Shown piece after piece: positions 50,809 through 58,095 of a DNA stretch of 64,000 nt. The stretch is taken from positions 46,537-110,536 of the forward strand of contig NZ_KQ058850.1 in NCBI RefSeq assembly GCF_000982955.1. Direction: 5' to 3'. Positions within the stretch are counted from its first letter, which is position 1, and each line of letters begins with the position of its first letter. The notes below the pieces were generated by a model, which was not told the origin of the DNA, did no database searches, and worked only from the letters and a program-made list of their open reading frames with translations. The DNA is from Micromonospora sp. HK10. Lineage in GTDB: Bacteria; Actinomycetota; Actinomycetes; Mycobacteriales; Micromonosporaceae. The position numbers and the translations under genes are program-made.

Positions 50809-50859
50809 TGAACGTTTCGACGTGGGTGCTCCCCTCGAGGGTCACGGTCGGGCGATAGG
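50809..50859 (+). CDS. 16-residue ORF with strong ribosome site
   Basis: ATG at 50809 behind GAGGAGGTGG opens a frame for MNVSTWVLPSRVTVGR, then TAG. It lies 44 bases ahead of the hydrolase gene. The ribosome site is the best in the area, so translation is likely. It could be a leader peptide that controls the hydrolase, or a relic of a longer gene. No similarity is recognised. Confidence 0.4.
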
Positions 50860-50903
50860 TCGTCCGGGAGCGCCGTTCACGAGCCCTCCCGAAAGGTACG
50901 ACC

Positions 50904-51635
50904 ATGCACTTCACCGCCGAACAACGCCTCGACGACGGCGTACTCGAACGCGAATTCACCCTCGGTGAGATCCCCGGCATCCTGTGGACGCCCGGATCGG
51001 CACCGGCACCGGCACCGCTGATCCTGCTCGGCCACCCCGGCGGACTGCGCAGGATGTACCCCCGGCTCGTGGTCCGGGCCCAGAACTGCGTGGCGGCGGG
51101 CTTCGCCGCGGCCACCATCGAACTCCCCGGCGGCGGCGAGCGACCCCGCCGCGCCGACCTCGACGAGGCCCGCGCCGACCTGCACCGGGCGCTGGCGGCC
51201 GGCCAACCGGTCACCGACGAGATCGTCGAACGGCTCGTTCTTCCGCTGGTCGACCAGGCGGTCCCGGAACTGCGGGCCACCCTGGACGCGCTGCTCGCCC
51301 GACCCGAGCTGCGCGGCCCGGTCGCCTACGCGGGAGGGGTGATCGCGATCGGGGTACGCCTCGCGGTGGTCGAGCCGCGCCTCGCGGCCGCCGTGCTGTT
51401 CGCCGGCAGTTACGTGCCTCGCGTCATGTTCGCCGAGGCCCGGCAGGTCACCATCCCGTTGCACGTGCTGTTGCAGTGGGACGACGAGGGCAACGACCGT
51501 CAGCTGGCCCTGGACCTGTTCGACGCGTTCGGCTCCGCCGAGAAGACGCTGCACGCCAACATGGGCGGGCACACCGGCATCCCGCACTTCGAGGGGGACG
51601 CCGTGAGCCGGTTCTTCGCCCGGCACCTCAGGTGA
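50904..51635 (+). CDS. alpha/beta hydrolase-fold protein, possibly lacking the serine nucleophile
   Basis: A 243-residue protein of the dienelactone-hydrolase-like type: LILLGHPGG as the oxyanion block near residue 41, a core AVLFAGSYVPRVMFAEA, an acid-bearing LLQWDDEGNDRQLALDLFDA segment and a late His in MGGHTGIPHFEGD. At the elbow where GxSxG is expected, it reads VAYAGGVIAIG: the Ser is Ala or absent. If so, the enzyme cannot be a normal serine hydrolase. ATG at 50904 follows GAAAGG. It is downstream of the 16-residue ORF. Confidence 0.75.
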   Translation: MHFTAEQRLDDGVLEREFTLGEIPGILWTPGSAPAPAPLILLGHPGGLRRMYPRLVVRAQNCVAAGFAAATIELPGGGERPRRADLDEARADLHRALAAGQPVTDEIVERLVLPLVDQAVPELRATLDALLARPELRGPVAYAGGVIAIGVRLAVVEPRLAAAVLFAGSYVPRVMFAEARQVTIPLHVLLQWDDEGNDRQLALDLFDAFGSAEKTLHANMGGHTGIPHFEGDAVSRFFARHLR

Positions 51636-51668
51636 CGCCGGGCAGCGGCACCCGGTAGGAGCCGGCCG

Positions 51669-51712
51669 CCCCGACCGCGGCGGCGCCGTTCATCGGCGTA
51701 CCGCGGTCGGGG
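51669..51712. terminator. strong bidirectional hairpin between convergent genes
   Basis: CCCCGACCGCGG (51669-51680) and CCGCGGTCGGGG (51701-51712) are perfect 12-bp arms with a 20-base loop. It lies between the hydrolase and YCII genes, which end toward each other. No T-tract is present. Confidence 0.65.
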
Positions 51713-51748
51713 TGCGGCCCCGCACCAAGGTGGACAGCGGCCCGGCGG

Positions 51749-52120
51749 TCACCGCCCGGCGGCCGCGCGCAGCATCGCGTCCGTCTCGGGGTCGTCCATC
51801 AACTCGCGGACCTCCTGCGCGCACCGGCAACCAGCGGCGATCTTGGCCGCCCAGACCAGCGCCTCCTCGCGGGTGGCCACGTCGACGACCGCGAACCCGC
51901 CGACGACCTCCTTGGTCTCCGGGTACGGGCCGTCGGTGACCGTGCCGTCCGTGGCCACCACGCTCGCCCGCTGCCGCTCCAGCCCGCCGCCGAACACCCA
52001 CACGCCGGCGTTCACGGCCTCCTGGACCACCTCGTGCGAGGCCTTGCCCACGTCGGGCATCTCCGCGGCGGGGATGTGGTCCATCGCGCCGTCATTGAAC
52101 GAGATCAAGTACCGCGTCAT
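51749..52120 (-). CDS. YCII-related domain protein
   Basis: A 123-residue protein. It begins MTRYLISFNDGAMDHIPAAE and has GVWVFGGGLERQRASVVATD and GPYPETKEVVGGFAVVDVAT, the standard YCII/DGPF (PhnB-like) family blocks with the conserved DGPYPETKE. The ferredoxin-like fold is small and often sits near ECF sigma factors or as a stand-alone protein; the reaction is unknown. ATG at 52120 is behind AGGGAG; the frame extends upstream but without a better start. Confidence 0.87.
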   Translation of the reverse strand: MTRYLISFNDGAMDHIPAAEMPDVGKASHEVVQEAVNAGVWVFGGGLERQRASVVATDGTVTDGPYPETKEVVGGFAVVDVATREEALVWAAKIAAGCRCAQEVRELMDDPETDAMLRAAAGR

Positions 52121-52283
52121 GCCATGACTCCCTTGTCCCGGCGGCATGCTCCGGCCGCCGCTCACCCCTGCTACGAACCGCTCGCCTCGGATCCGACGTT
52201 ATGCCAGAAGAACTTTTCCCGGGACTTCTGCCACCCGGAAGCCGCCTCGTCCTGGCCGGGTGTCCGTGCACGCTCCAGGCAGG

Positions 52284-52313
52284 TTGGTGTGGCAACCGGG
52301 CGACCTCGATACT
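52284..52313 (+). promoter_or_regulatory. leaderless promoter of the Nudix gene
   Basis: TTGGTG (52284-52289) and GATACT (52308-52313) are 18 bp apart, and only six bases separate the -10 from the ATG at 52320. Transcription would start on or next to the A of the start codon. Confidence 0.55.
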
Positions 52314-52319
52314 GGCCCG

Positions 52320-52871
52320 ATGGCGGAGTTGACCCGGTGGACGATCCACCGCGAGCGGGTGGTGGACGACACGCGGCGGGCCAGGCTGAGCATCGCATCG
52401 GTGGAGCTGCCCGACGGAGTCCGGTTCGAGCAGTACGTGATCCGCGCCCCCCGTTCGGCCATGGTCGCTGTGCTGGACGACCAGCGGCGCTTGCTGCTGA
52501 TGCGACGACACCGCTTCGTGATCGACCGCTGGGTCTGGGAGCTACCCGGTGGCTACGTCGACGACCAGGAGGAACCGGTTGTCTGCGCGGCCAGGGAGGT
52601 TGAAGAGGAGACCGGCTGGCGCCCGGGCGCACTCGAACCGTTGCTGACATTCCAGCCGTGGGTCGGCACGGCCGACGCGGAAAACCTGCTGTTTCTCTCC
52701 CGGAGCGCGGAGCACATCGGGCCACCCACAGACATCAACGAGACGGAGCAGGTTGCCTGGATTCCGCTCGGCGAGGCGCGTGCGCTGGTGAGCAGCGGTG
52801 AGATCGTCGGCGCAGGCACCGTGATGGCGGTGCTGGAGTTGGTGGCCCGGGACGCACGCGGCGAGTGGTAG
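52320..52871 (+). CDS. Nudix hydrolase
   Basis: A 183-residue protein with a complete Nudix box at about residues 83-105: GYVDDQE, then PVVCAAREVEEETGW, matching Gx5Ex7REUxEExGU. It hydrolyses nucleoside diphosphates linked to another moiety (ADP-ribose, NADH, sugar nucleotide or similar); ADP-ribose-type members share the preceding RWVWELPGG motif. It is convergent with the XRE regulator, whose stop lies four bases away, and probably belongs with the operon behind that regulator. Confidence 0.92.
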   Translation: MAELTRWTIHRERVVDDTRRARLSIASVELPDGVRFEQYVIRAPRSAMVAVLDDQRRLLLMRRHRFVIDRWVWELPGGYVDDQEEPVVCAAREVEEETGWRPGALEPLLTFQPWVGTADAENLLFLSRSAEHIGPPTDINETEQVAWIPLGEARALVSSGEIVGAGTVMAVLELVARDARGEW

Positions 52872-52874
52872 CGG

Positions 52875-54296
52875 TCATCGTCGGCTGCCCAGGACGGCGT
52901 TCACTCGCGTGCTGAACTGTCGTACGGCGGCCCGGTTTCGGTATGGCGCCAGCTGGGACTGCAGGTCGCGTACGTAGCGGACGGCTCGCGCCGAGCGAAG
53001 TTGCCCGGTGAGCGTCAGTGCTTCCGTGCCGATGGCGCAGGCGCGTTCCGGCTCTCCTCGTCTGACCTGCACCGAAGCGAGCAGCGACAGGTTGAACGCC
53101 TTTCCTCGGACGTAACGCTCGTCCATCTTGAGTGACCGGCTGGCGAAGCGCTCAGCGGGCAACGCCCTGCCGAGGGCCAGGAAGCAGTGCGCGAACTTCG
53201 CGGACAGGTAGGCCTCATCGAAGTAGCCAAGCCATTGCGGGTTGCCGCTGCGGTCAGCCTTGTCGAGGGTCTGTTCGGCCTGGTGCAGGGCGGCGGCACA
53301 GGCTTTCTCGTCCCGGGCTGTGGCGTGGGCATGGGCTTCCATCACGTGCGCTTCGGCAAGCAGGACGGCCAACCCGGCGCGTTTGGCGGTCTGCCCGGCC
53401 GCCCGGGCGAGGTCGATTCCGGTCGCGGCTTGACCGAGGTAAGTGGCCTGGTGGCTCATTGCGGCCAGGATCTCCGCGCCCAGACCGGCATCGTCAGCAG
53501 CGCGGGCGAGGTCCAGGGCGAGGGTCAGGTAACGCTGAGCGACGCCGTGCTGCGCAACGTCATAGGCCTGCCATCCGGCGAGCTGGGTCAGCTCGGCGGT
53601 TGCGCTGAGCAGGCTGCGGCCGGTCGCCGTGTCATACCGGCCGTCGGTCAACAGCGGAGTGACCTCCTCATGGAGGTAGCGCGCCACCGCGCCACGGGCA
53701 TGGCCCCCGCCGTACCGGTTGTCGAGTTGGCGAAAGGTCTTGGACATCTCACGGACGGTCGCGATGTCGGGCTGGCCGACGATGCGACGGCCGGACGCGT
53801 TCAGCGGCGGCCCGGAGGGTGCGGTGAACCAGCGCAGCGCCGGAAGGAGGTAACTCGTCGAGGCGAATGACGTCTGGCGGATCAGGTCTCTGCGGTTCAC
53901 ATCGCCTTCCCAGAGCCGTACGGCGGCATGCAGGTCGTCGCGCCAGCACCGGTCGGCCGCGGCGTCACCCTGCCGCTGCTCGGCGGTGCCGGCCATGTCG
54001 TGCTGGCATGGCCTTCGCGTGGGCGCGAGGCCCAGCGCCATCCGGGACTCGTCGGGCATGCCGAGCCCGGCCGCTACCCGTTCCAGCACCTCGATCGTGC
54101 TGATCCTCCGTCCGGCCACGACGCGACTGACGTAGCCCTGCTCCAAGCCGACGCCAGCGCCGATCCGGGTCTGGCTCGCGCCGGTCAGCTGGCCGATCCG
54201 GCGGAACAACGCCCCGATGTTCCGGCTGCGCAGCGCCTCGCAGACGACGCTGTCGGACCAGACATCGGAAGGAATTCGAAGCGGGTCAACTAGCAC
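52875..54296 (-). CDS. XRE-family regulator with C-terminal TPR-like domain
   Basis: A 473-residue regulator. The N-terminal XRE-type HTH is at residues 28-80 (IGALFRRIGQLTGASQTRIG, GLEQGYVSRVVAGRRISTIE). The rest is alpha-helical with TPR-like repeats (LTLALDLARAADDAGLGAEI, LARAAGQTAKRAGLAVLLAE), as in actinobacterial regulators such as NsdA-like and BldD-like peptide-sensing proteins. GTG at 54296 starts the gene. It is divergent from three very small genes and faces two perfect palindromes, its likely operators. It may sense a small ligand or peptide through the TPR part. Confidence 0.9.
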   Translation of the reverse strand: MLVDPLRIPSDVWSDSVVCEALRSRNIGALFRRIGQLTGASQTRIGAGVGLEQGYVSRVVAGRRISTIEVLERVAAGLGMPDESRMALGLAPTRRPCQHDMAGTAEQRQGDAAADRCWRDDLHAAVRLWEGDVNRRDLIRQTSFASTSYLLPALRWFTAPSGPPLNASGRRIVGQPDIATVREMSKTFRQLDNRYGGGHARGAVARYLHEEVTPLLTDGRYDTATGRSLLSATAELTQLAGWQAYDVAQHGVAQRYLTLALDLARAADDAGLGAEILAAMSHQATYLGQAATGIDLARAAGQTAKRAGLAVLLAEAHVMEAHAHATARDEKACAAALHQAEQTLDKADRSGNPQWLGYFDEAYLSAKFAHCFLALGRALPAERFASRSLKMDERYVRGKAFNLSLLASVQVRRGEPERACAIGTEALTLTGQLRSARAVRYVRDLQSQLAPYRNRAAVRQFSTRVNAVLGSRR

Positions 54297-54377
54297 GTCC
54301 AGCTCCCCGGCGTCGCCACATGACTACTGACGGTGTCTGTCGGAAGCCTAGAACGTGATCAGAAACGGGTCGAGAAG

Positions 54378-54430
54378 CGTCATGTCACCGTGACATGACG
54401 TGCCGACATGGCTGCTGAACCGGGTTCAGC
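54378..54430. promoter_or_regulatory. two perfect palindromes in the XRE divergent promoter
   Basis: Site A: CGTCATGTCA (54378-54387) and TGACATGACG (54391-54400) are 10-bp arms around CCG. Site B: GCTGAACCGGGTTCAGC (54414-54430) is perfect with 8-bp arms around one G. Both lie between the XRE gene start and the first small gene, 15 bases before its ATG. They are the clearest operators in this part of the window. Confidence 0.75.
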
Positions 54431-54444
54431 GGCACCGTGCTGGC

Positions 54445-54585
54445 ATGACAGTCAACTCTGAGTACCTGGCCGCAGCGGCGACGGCCCCCGCTCGGCTGAC
54501 GTCGTACCCGTGCGGGCGGGTGGTCTGGGCGACCGCCCGGCGGGCGCGGTCCCTGCCGGCGGCGCTGCGCGGAGAGCGCGCGTGA
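54445..54585 (+). CDS. small protein 1 of the XRE-linked operon
   Basis: A 46-residue protein of basic character (MTVNSEYLAAAATAPARLTS, then YPCGRVVWATARRARSLP). No membrane segment or known domain is seen. ATG at 54445 lies 14 bases past palindrome B, without a clear ribosome site, so it is likely leaderless. Its stop overlaps the start of the next gene by four bases (GTGA). I do not recognise it. Confidence 0.55.
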   Translation: MTVNSEYLAAAATAPARLTSYPCGRVVWATARRARSLPAALRGERA

Positions 54586-54800
54586 GCAGCCACGACCCGG
54601 TGCTGCCGATCTGGAGCTGCGGCGGCTGCGGCGCGCCGTGGCCCTGCCGCACCCGCCGGCGCGAGCTGCGCGCGGAGTTCGACGGTGCTCCGCTGTCCCT
54701 GGCGCTCTATCTGGGCGCCCAGCTGGTGCGCGCCGCCGAGGACCTGACCTGGCTACCGGCCGGGGTGCTGCACCGACGCTTCCTCGGCTGGCTGCGGTGA
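54582..54800 (+). CDS. small Cys-motif protein 2 of the XRE-linked operon
   Basis: A 72-residue protein. Near residue 13 it has CGGCGAPWPC (C-x2-C-x4-C), a possible zinc knuckle; the rest is helical (RRELRAEFDGAPLSLALYLG, AQLVRAAEDLTWLPAGVL). Relatives near XRE regulators in Streptomyces are sometimes labelled flavin reductase without visible support; nothing in this chain suggests a flavin site. GTG at 54582 and the end of the gene at 54800 overlap their neighbours by four bases. Confidence 0.65.
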   Translation: MSSHDPVLPIWSCGGCGAPWPCRTRRRELRAEFDGAPLSLALYLGAQLVRAAEDLTWLPAGVLHRRFLGWLR

Positions 54801-54970
54801 GCATCCTGCGGCCCGGGGACGAGAAGTTCCACTACAGCGATGGCTCGCACCGGTGGATCCCACCCGATCCGGACTACGACCAGGCGGTCTGGGACGAGCA
54901 GGTCCGCCAGCACAAGCAGGGCCACCTGCGCAACGAGCGTCCCAAGGTCCGCATCCAGCGGCTCGTCTGA
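54797..54970 (+). CDS. small acidic-basic protein 3 of the XRE-linked operon
   Basis: A 57-residue hydrophilic protein (MSILRPGDEKFHYSDGSHRW, ending KVRIQRLV). Aromatic and charged residues alternate, with no membrane segment. GTG at 54797 overlaps the preceding stop. It closes the coupled three-gene operon; the CapA gene follows convergently 12 bases away. Unknown family. Confidence 0.6.
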   Translation: MSILRPGDEKFHYSDGSHRWIPPDPDYDQAVWDEQVRQHKQGHLRNERPKVRIQRLV

Positions 54971-54981
54971 CGGGGCGTCGG

Positions 54982-56067
54982 TCAGCCGGCGCGCCGCGTC
55001 GCCAGGCCGGTGCAGCGCTGTGCGGTGGCGAGCCGGTCGAGGATGCGCTGCCGGCCGGCCCCGGTGGCCCGCACCGGCTGGCCATTGCCGGAGACCGTCG
55101 CCGGGACGAACTGGCTGTCCACGACGGTCCGGCCCCGCACGACCAGGTTCAGCACCCCGGAGTCGGTGCTGTGCGAGGTGCCGTACCAGAGGAAGTTGCC
55201 CAGCCCGTAGTGCACGTAGGTCGGGCCCAGCCAGCCGTCGGCGAGCAGCGTGTGCGCGTGCGTACCGACCACGATGTCGGCGCCGGATCCGGACAGTTTC
55301 CCGGCGAACGTCTTCATCTCCGCGCTCGGGCACGGGTTGCCCTCCACGCCCCAGTGCATGAAGACGATGACCAGGTCGGCCTGCTTGCGGGCCGCGCGCA
55401 CCGCGGCGGTGGCCCGGGCCGGATCGAACGCCATGGCCACCCCCGACCGGGTGTCCGTCGCCCGCCACGACCCGGCCAGGTCATGCACCTGCGACATGCC
55501 GAGCACCGCGATGCGCAGCCCGCGCACGGTGGTCAGCCAGGGCGCGTACGCCGCGTCGGCATCGCGGCCGGCACCGAACACCGGGTAGTCGGCTTCCGCG
55601 GCGGCGGCCAGGGTGTCCGAGAGCCCCTGCCGGCCGTAGTCGAGGATGTGGTTGTTGGCGATCGACACCGCGTCCACCCCGGCCGCGCGCAGCGCCGCGA
55701 AGGCGGTCTTCGGCGCCCGGAAGTGGTATGTCTTCGGTTCCGGGGTGCCCCGGTCGGTCACCGCCGTCTCCAGGTTGACCAGCGTGAGGTCGGCGTCCCG
55801 CAGCGCCGAGGCGATCGACCCGAACGCCGACTCCGGATCGTCGAGCAGGCGCCGGGTGCGGCCGGTGAAGTGCACGTCGCCCGCGAAGGTCAGCCGTACC
55901 TCGGCCGCGGCGTCCTGGTCCGCCGTCGCGGGAGCGGCGGCGGGCGGCGTCGGACCCGGCGTGCCTCCGTGCCAGACCGGTTCCGGGCCGGTCGAACCGG
56001 TGCCACATCCGGCCAGCCCGACGGCGGCCGCCACCACCAGCGCCGTGCGCGCCCGCTTGCCGATCAC
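54982..56067 (-). CDS. CapA-family lipoprotein (metallophosphatase fold)
   Basis: A 361-residue protein from GTG 56067. The N-terminus has a lipoprotein signal (ALVVAAAVGLAGCGTG, lipobox LAGC near residue 20), then a Thr/Pro/Ala linker. The CapA domain starts VRLTFAGDVHFTGRTRRLLD near residue 60 and includes LVNLETAVTDRG, AVSIANNHILDYGRQGL, VFMHWGVEGNPCP and VVGTHAHTLLADG, the metal-binding blocks of the poly-gamma-glutamate synthesis/CapA fold. Members without a synthase nearby have unknown roles in the envelope. A longer frame to 56196 would add a non-signal N-terminus and is rejected. Confidence 0.88.
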   Translation of the reverse strand: MIGKRARTALVVAAAVGLAGCGTGSTGPEPVWHGGTPGPTPPAAAPATADQDAAAEVRLTFAGDVHFTGRTRRLLDDPESAFGSIASALRDADLTLVNLETAVTDRGTPEPKTYHFRAPKTAFAALRAAGVDAVSIANNHILDYGRQGLSDTLAAAAEADYPVFGAGRDADAAYAPWLTTVRGLRIAVLGMSQVHDLAGSWRATDTRSGVAMAFDPARATAAVRAARKQADLVIVFMHWGVEGNPCPSAEMKTFAGKLSGSGADIVVGTHAHTLLADGWLGPTYVHYGLGNFLWYGTSHSTDSGVLNLVVRGRTVVDSQFVPATVSGNGQPVRATGAGRQRILDRLATAQRCTGLATRRAG

Positions 56068-56258
56068 GCGGCGAGGGTACGCGGTCCGAGGCCCGTCGCG
56101 CGATCCGTCGGTCGCCCCCGAAACCGTCATACCCTGCGGAAATGGCTGACCGGTCGAACAGTGGTCGGCCGTGCGCCTGAGCGGTGGCGCCGCCACCGGC
56201 CCCGGATGTTGTTAGGCTGGCTCCGGAGACCGCGCTGAGCAAGGTGAGGGAGCGGATC

Positions 56259-56291
56259 ATGGTGACGGGGGACGACGACATTTCGGGGTGA
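56259..56291 (+). CDS. 10-residue leader peptide upstream of the ABC-F gene
   Basis: ATG at 56259 behind AAGGTGAGGGAG opens MVTGDDDISG, then TGA. The ribosome site is strong. It precedes an attenuator-like hairpin (56351-56370) and the ABC-F gene. ABC-F resistance genes of other bacteria are switched on when an antibiotic stalls ribosomes on such a leader; whether these codons stall is inference. Confidence 0.6.
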   Translation: MVTGDDDISG

Positions 56292-56350
56292 GCAGCCCCG
56301 GCCGCACGCCGGCCTGCGCCGACGGTGGCCTGCCTTGTCGTGGACCTGTC

Positions 56351-56370
56351 CGCCCCGCCGGGGCGTCTTT
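56351..56370 (+). terminator. attenuator-like hairpin before the ABC-F gene
   Basis: CGCCCC (56351-56356) and GGGGCG (56360-56365) form a 6-bp GC stem around GCC, followed by TCTTT. This is a Rho-independent terminator layout inside the 5' leader, 37 bases before the ABC-F start. With the leader peptide it suggests transcription attenuation. Confidence 0.6.
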
Positions 56371-56406
56371 GGCGTACCCCGGTTCTCCTGTCGAGGGTGT
56401 CTCCCG

Positions 56407-58050
56407 ATGTCTGATGTCTGCATCGTCTGTACGAACCTGTCCTTTTCCTGGCCGGACGACACGCCGGTCTTCCGGGACCTGTCCTTCACCGTGCCGCCCG
56501 GCCGCACCGGCCTCGTCGCGCCCAACGGCGCGGGCAAGACGACCCTGCTCCGGCTGATCGCCGGTGAACTGGCCCCCACCGGGGGTGGCGTGACCGTCGA
56601 GGGCGTCCTCGGCTACCTGCCGCAGAACCTGCCCCTCGCCGGTGAGCTGACCGTCGCGCAGGTGCTCGGGATCGACGCGGCGCTCGCGGCGCTGCGCGCC
56701 ATCGAGGCGGGCGACGCGGCCGAGGAACACTTCACCGCCGTCGGGGACGACTGGGACGTGGCGGAACGCAGCCGCGCCGAGCTGGACCGGCTCGGCCTCG
56801 GTGACGTGGCGTTGGAGCGGCGCCTGCACACGCTCAGCGGTGGGCAGGTGGTCTCGCTCGGACTGGCGGCGCAACTGCTCCGGCGTCCGGACGTGCTGCT
56901 GCTCGACGAGCCGACCAACAACCTCGACCTCGACGCGCGGCACCGGCTGTACGAGGTGCTGGAGAACTGGTCGGGGTGCCTGCTGGTGGTCAGCCACGAC
57001 CGGGTCCTGCTGGACCGAATGGACCGCATCGCCGAACTCTCCCGCGGTGACCTGCGCCTGTTCGGCGGGAACTTCACCGCGTACGAGGAGGCGGCCCGGG
57101 TGGCCCGCGAGGCGGCGGAACGCGGCGCACGCAGCGCCGAGCAGGAGGTGAAGCGGGAGAAGCGGGAGATGCAGCAGGCCCGGGAGCGGGCCGAACGCCG
57201 CGCCAGCAACGCCGCCCGCAACCTCGGCAACGCCGGGCTGGCCCGCATCGTCGCCGGTGGACTCAAACGCAGCGCCCAGGAGTCGGCGGGCCGGGCGCAG
57301 CAGGCGCACGCCAACCGGGTCAGCGAGGCGCAGACCCGGCTCGACGAGGCCAGCCGTACGCTCCGCGACGACCAGACCCTGACCCTGGACCTGCCGGACA
57401 CCGCCGTGCCCGCCGGCCGTACCGTGGTCGCCGCCGAGCACCTGCGGGTGCAGCACGGCGACCGGGCGGTCTTCGCCGGCGACGGCGTCGACCTGAGCAT
57501 CCGGGGACCGGAACGGATCGCGCTGACCGGCCCCAACGGCGCCGGCAAGTCCACGCTGCTGCGCCTGTTGCAGGGCGAACTCGAACCGGACGCCGGGCAG
57601 GTGCACCGCGCCGACGGGCGGGTCGCCTACCTGTCGCAACGCCTCGACCTGCTGGACCTCGACCGGAGCGTCGCGGACAACTTCGCCGCGTACGCCCCCG
57701 ACCGGCCGCAGGCCGAACGGATGAACCTGCTCGCCCGGTTCCTGTTCCGCGGCGCCCGGGCCCAGCTTCCGGCCGGGGTGCTCTCCGGCGGCGAACGGCT
57801 GCGCGCCACCCTCGCCTGCGTCCTCTACGCCCAGCCGGCACCGCACCTGCTGCTGCTCGACGAGCCCACCAACAACCTCGACCTGGTCAGCGTGGGCCAA
57901 CTGGCCAGCGCCCTCACCGCGTACCGGGGCGCGTTCGTGGTGGTCAGCCACGACGAGCGGTTCCTCACCGAGATCGGGGTGCGGCGGTGGCTGCGCCTCG
58001 ACGGCGGCCACCTGCGCGAGATCCCCGCACCCGACCTGCCCGCCTCGTGA
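56407..58050 (+). CDS. ABC-F family ATPase (ribosome-protection type)
   Basis: A 547-residue protein with two ABC domains and no membrane segments. Walker A motifs are APNGAGKTTLLRL (domain 1, about residue 40) and GPNGAGKSTLLRL (domain 2, about 378). The signatures are LSGGQVVSLGLAAQ and LSGGERLRATLACV, and both Walker B motifs read LLLLDEPTNNLDL-like. The interdomain linker (about residues 225-320) is charged and helical, as in ABC-F proteins that enter the ribosomal E site. Members with such leader control protect against ribosome-targeting antibiotics; the specificity is unknown. ATG at 56407 was chosen over 56413 and the longer frame. Confidence 0.92.
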   Translation: MSDVCIVCTNLSFSWPDDTPVFRDLSFTVPPGRTGLVAPNGAGKTTLLRLIAGELAPTGGGVTVEGVLGYLPQNLPLAGELTVAQVLGIDAALAALRAIEAGDAAEEHFTAVGDDWDVAERSRAELDRLGLGDVALERRLHTLSGGQVVSLGLAAQLLRRPDVLLLDEPTNNLDLDARHRLYEVLENWSGCLLVVSHDRVLLDRMDRIAELSRGDLRLFGGNFTAYEEAARVAREAAERGARSAEQEVKREKREMQQARERAERRASNAARNLGNAGLARIVAGGLKRSAQESAGRAQQAHANRVSEAQTRLDEASRTLRDDQTLTLDLPDTAVPAGRTVVAAEHLRVQHGDRAVFAGDGVDLSIRGPERIALTGPNGAGKSTLLRLLQGELEPDAGQVHRADGRVAYLSQRLDLLDLDRSVADNFAAYAPDRPQAERMNLLARFLFRGARAQLPAGVLSGGERLRATLACVLYAQPAPHLLLLDEPTNNLDLVSVGQLASALTAYRGAFVVVSHDERFLTEIGVRRWLRLDGGHLREIPAPDLPAS

Positions 58051-58095
58051 CGAACGCGAGCCATGCGTTGTGCCTCGTGGCCGTAGGGTGAGCCG

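Noticed and set aside
54445..54970. toxin-antitoxin system among the three micro-genes
   Set aside because: Size and coupling would allow it, but none of the proteins shows a known toxin fold and the regulator is far larger than an antitoxin.
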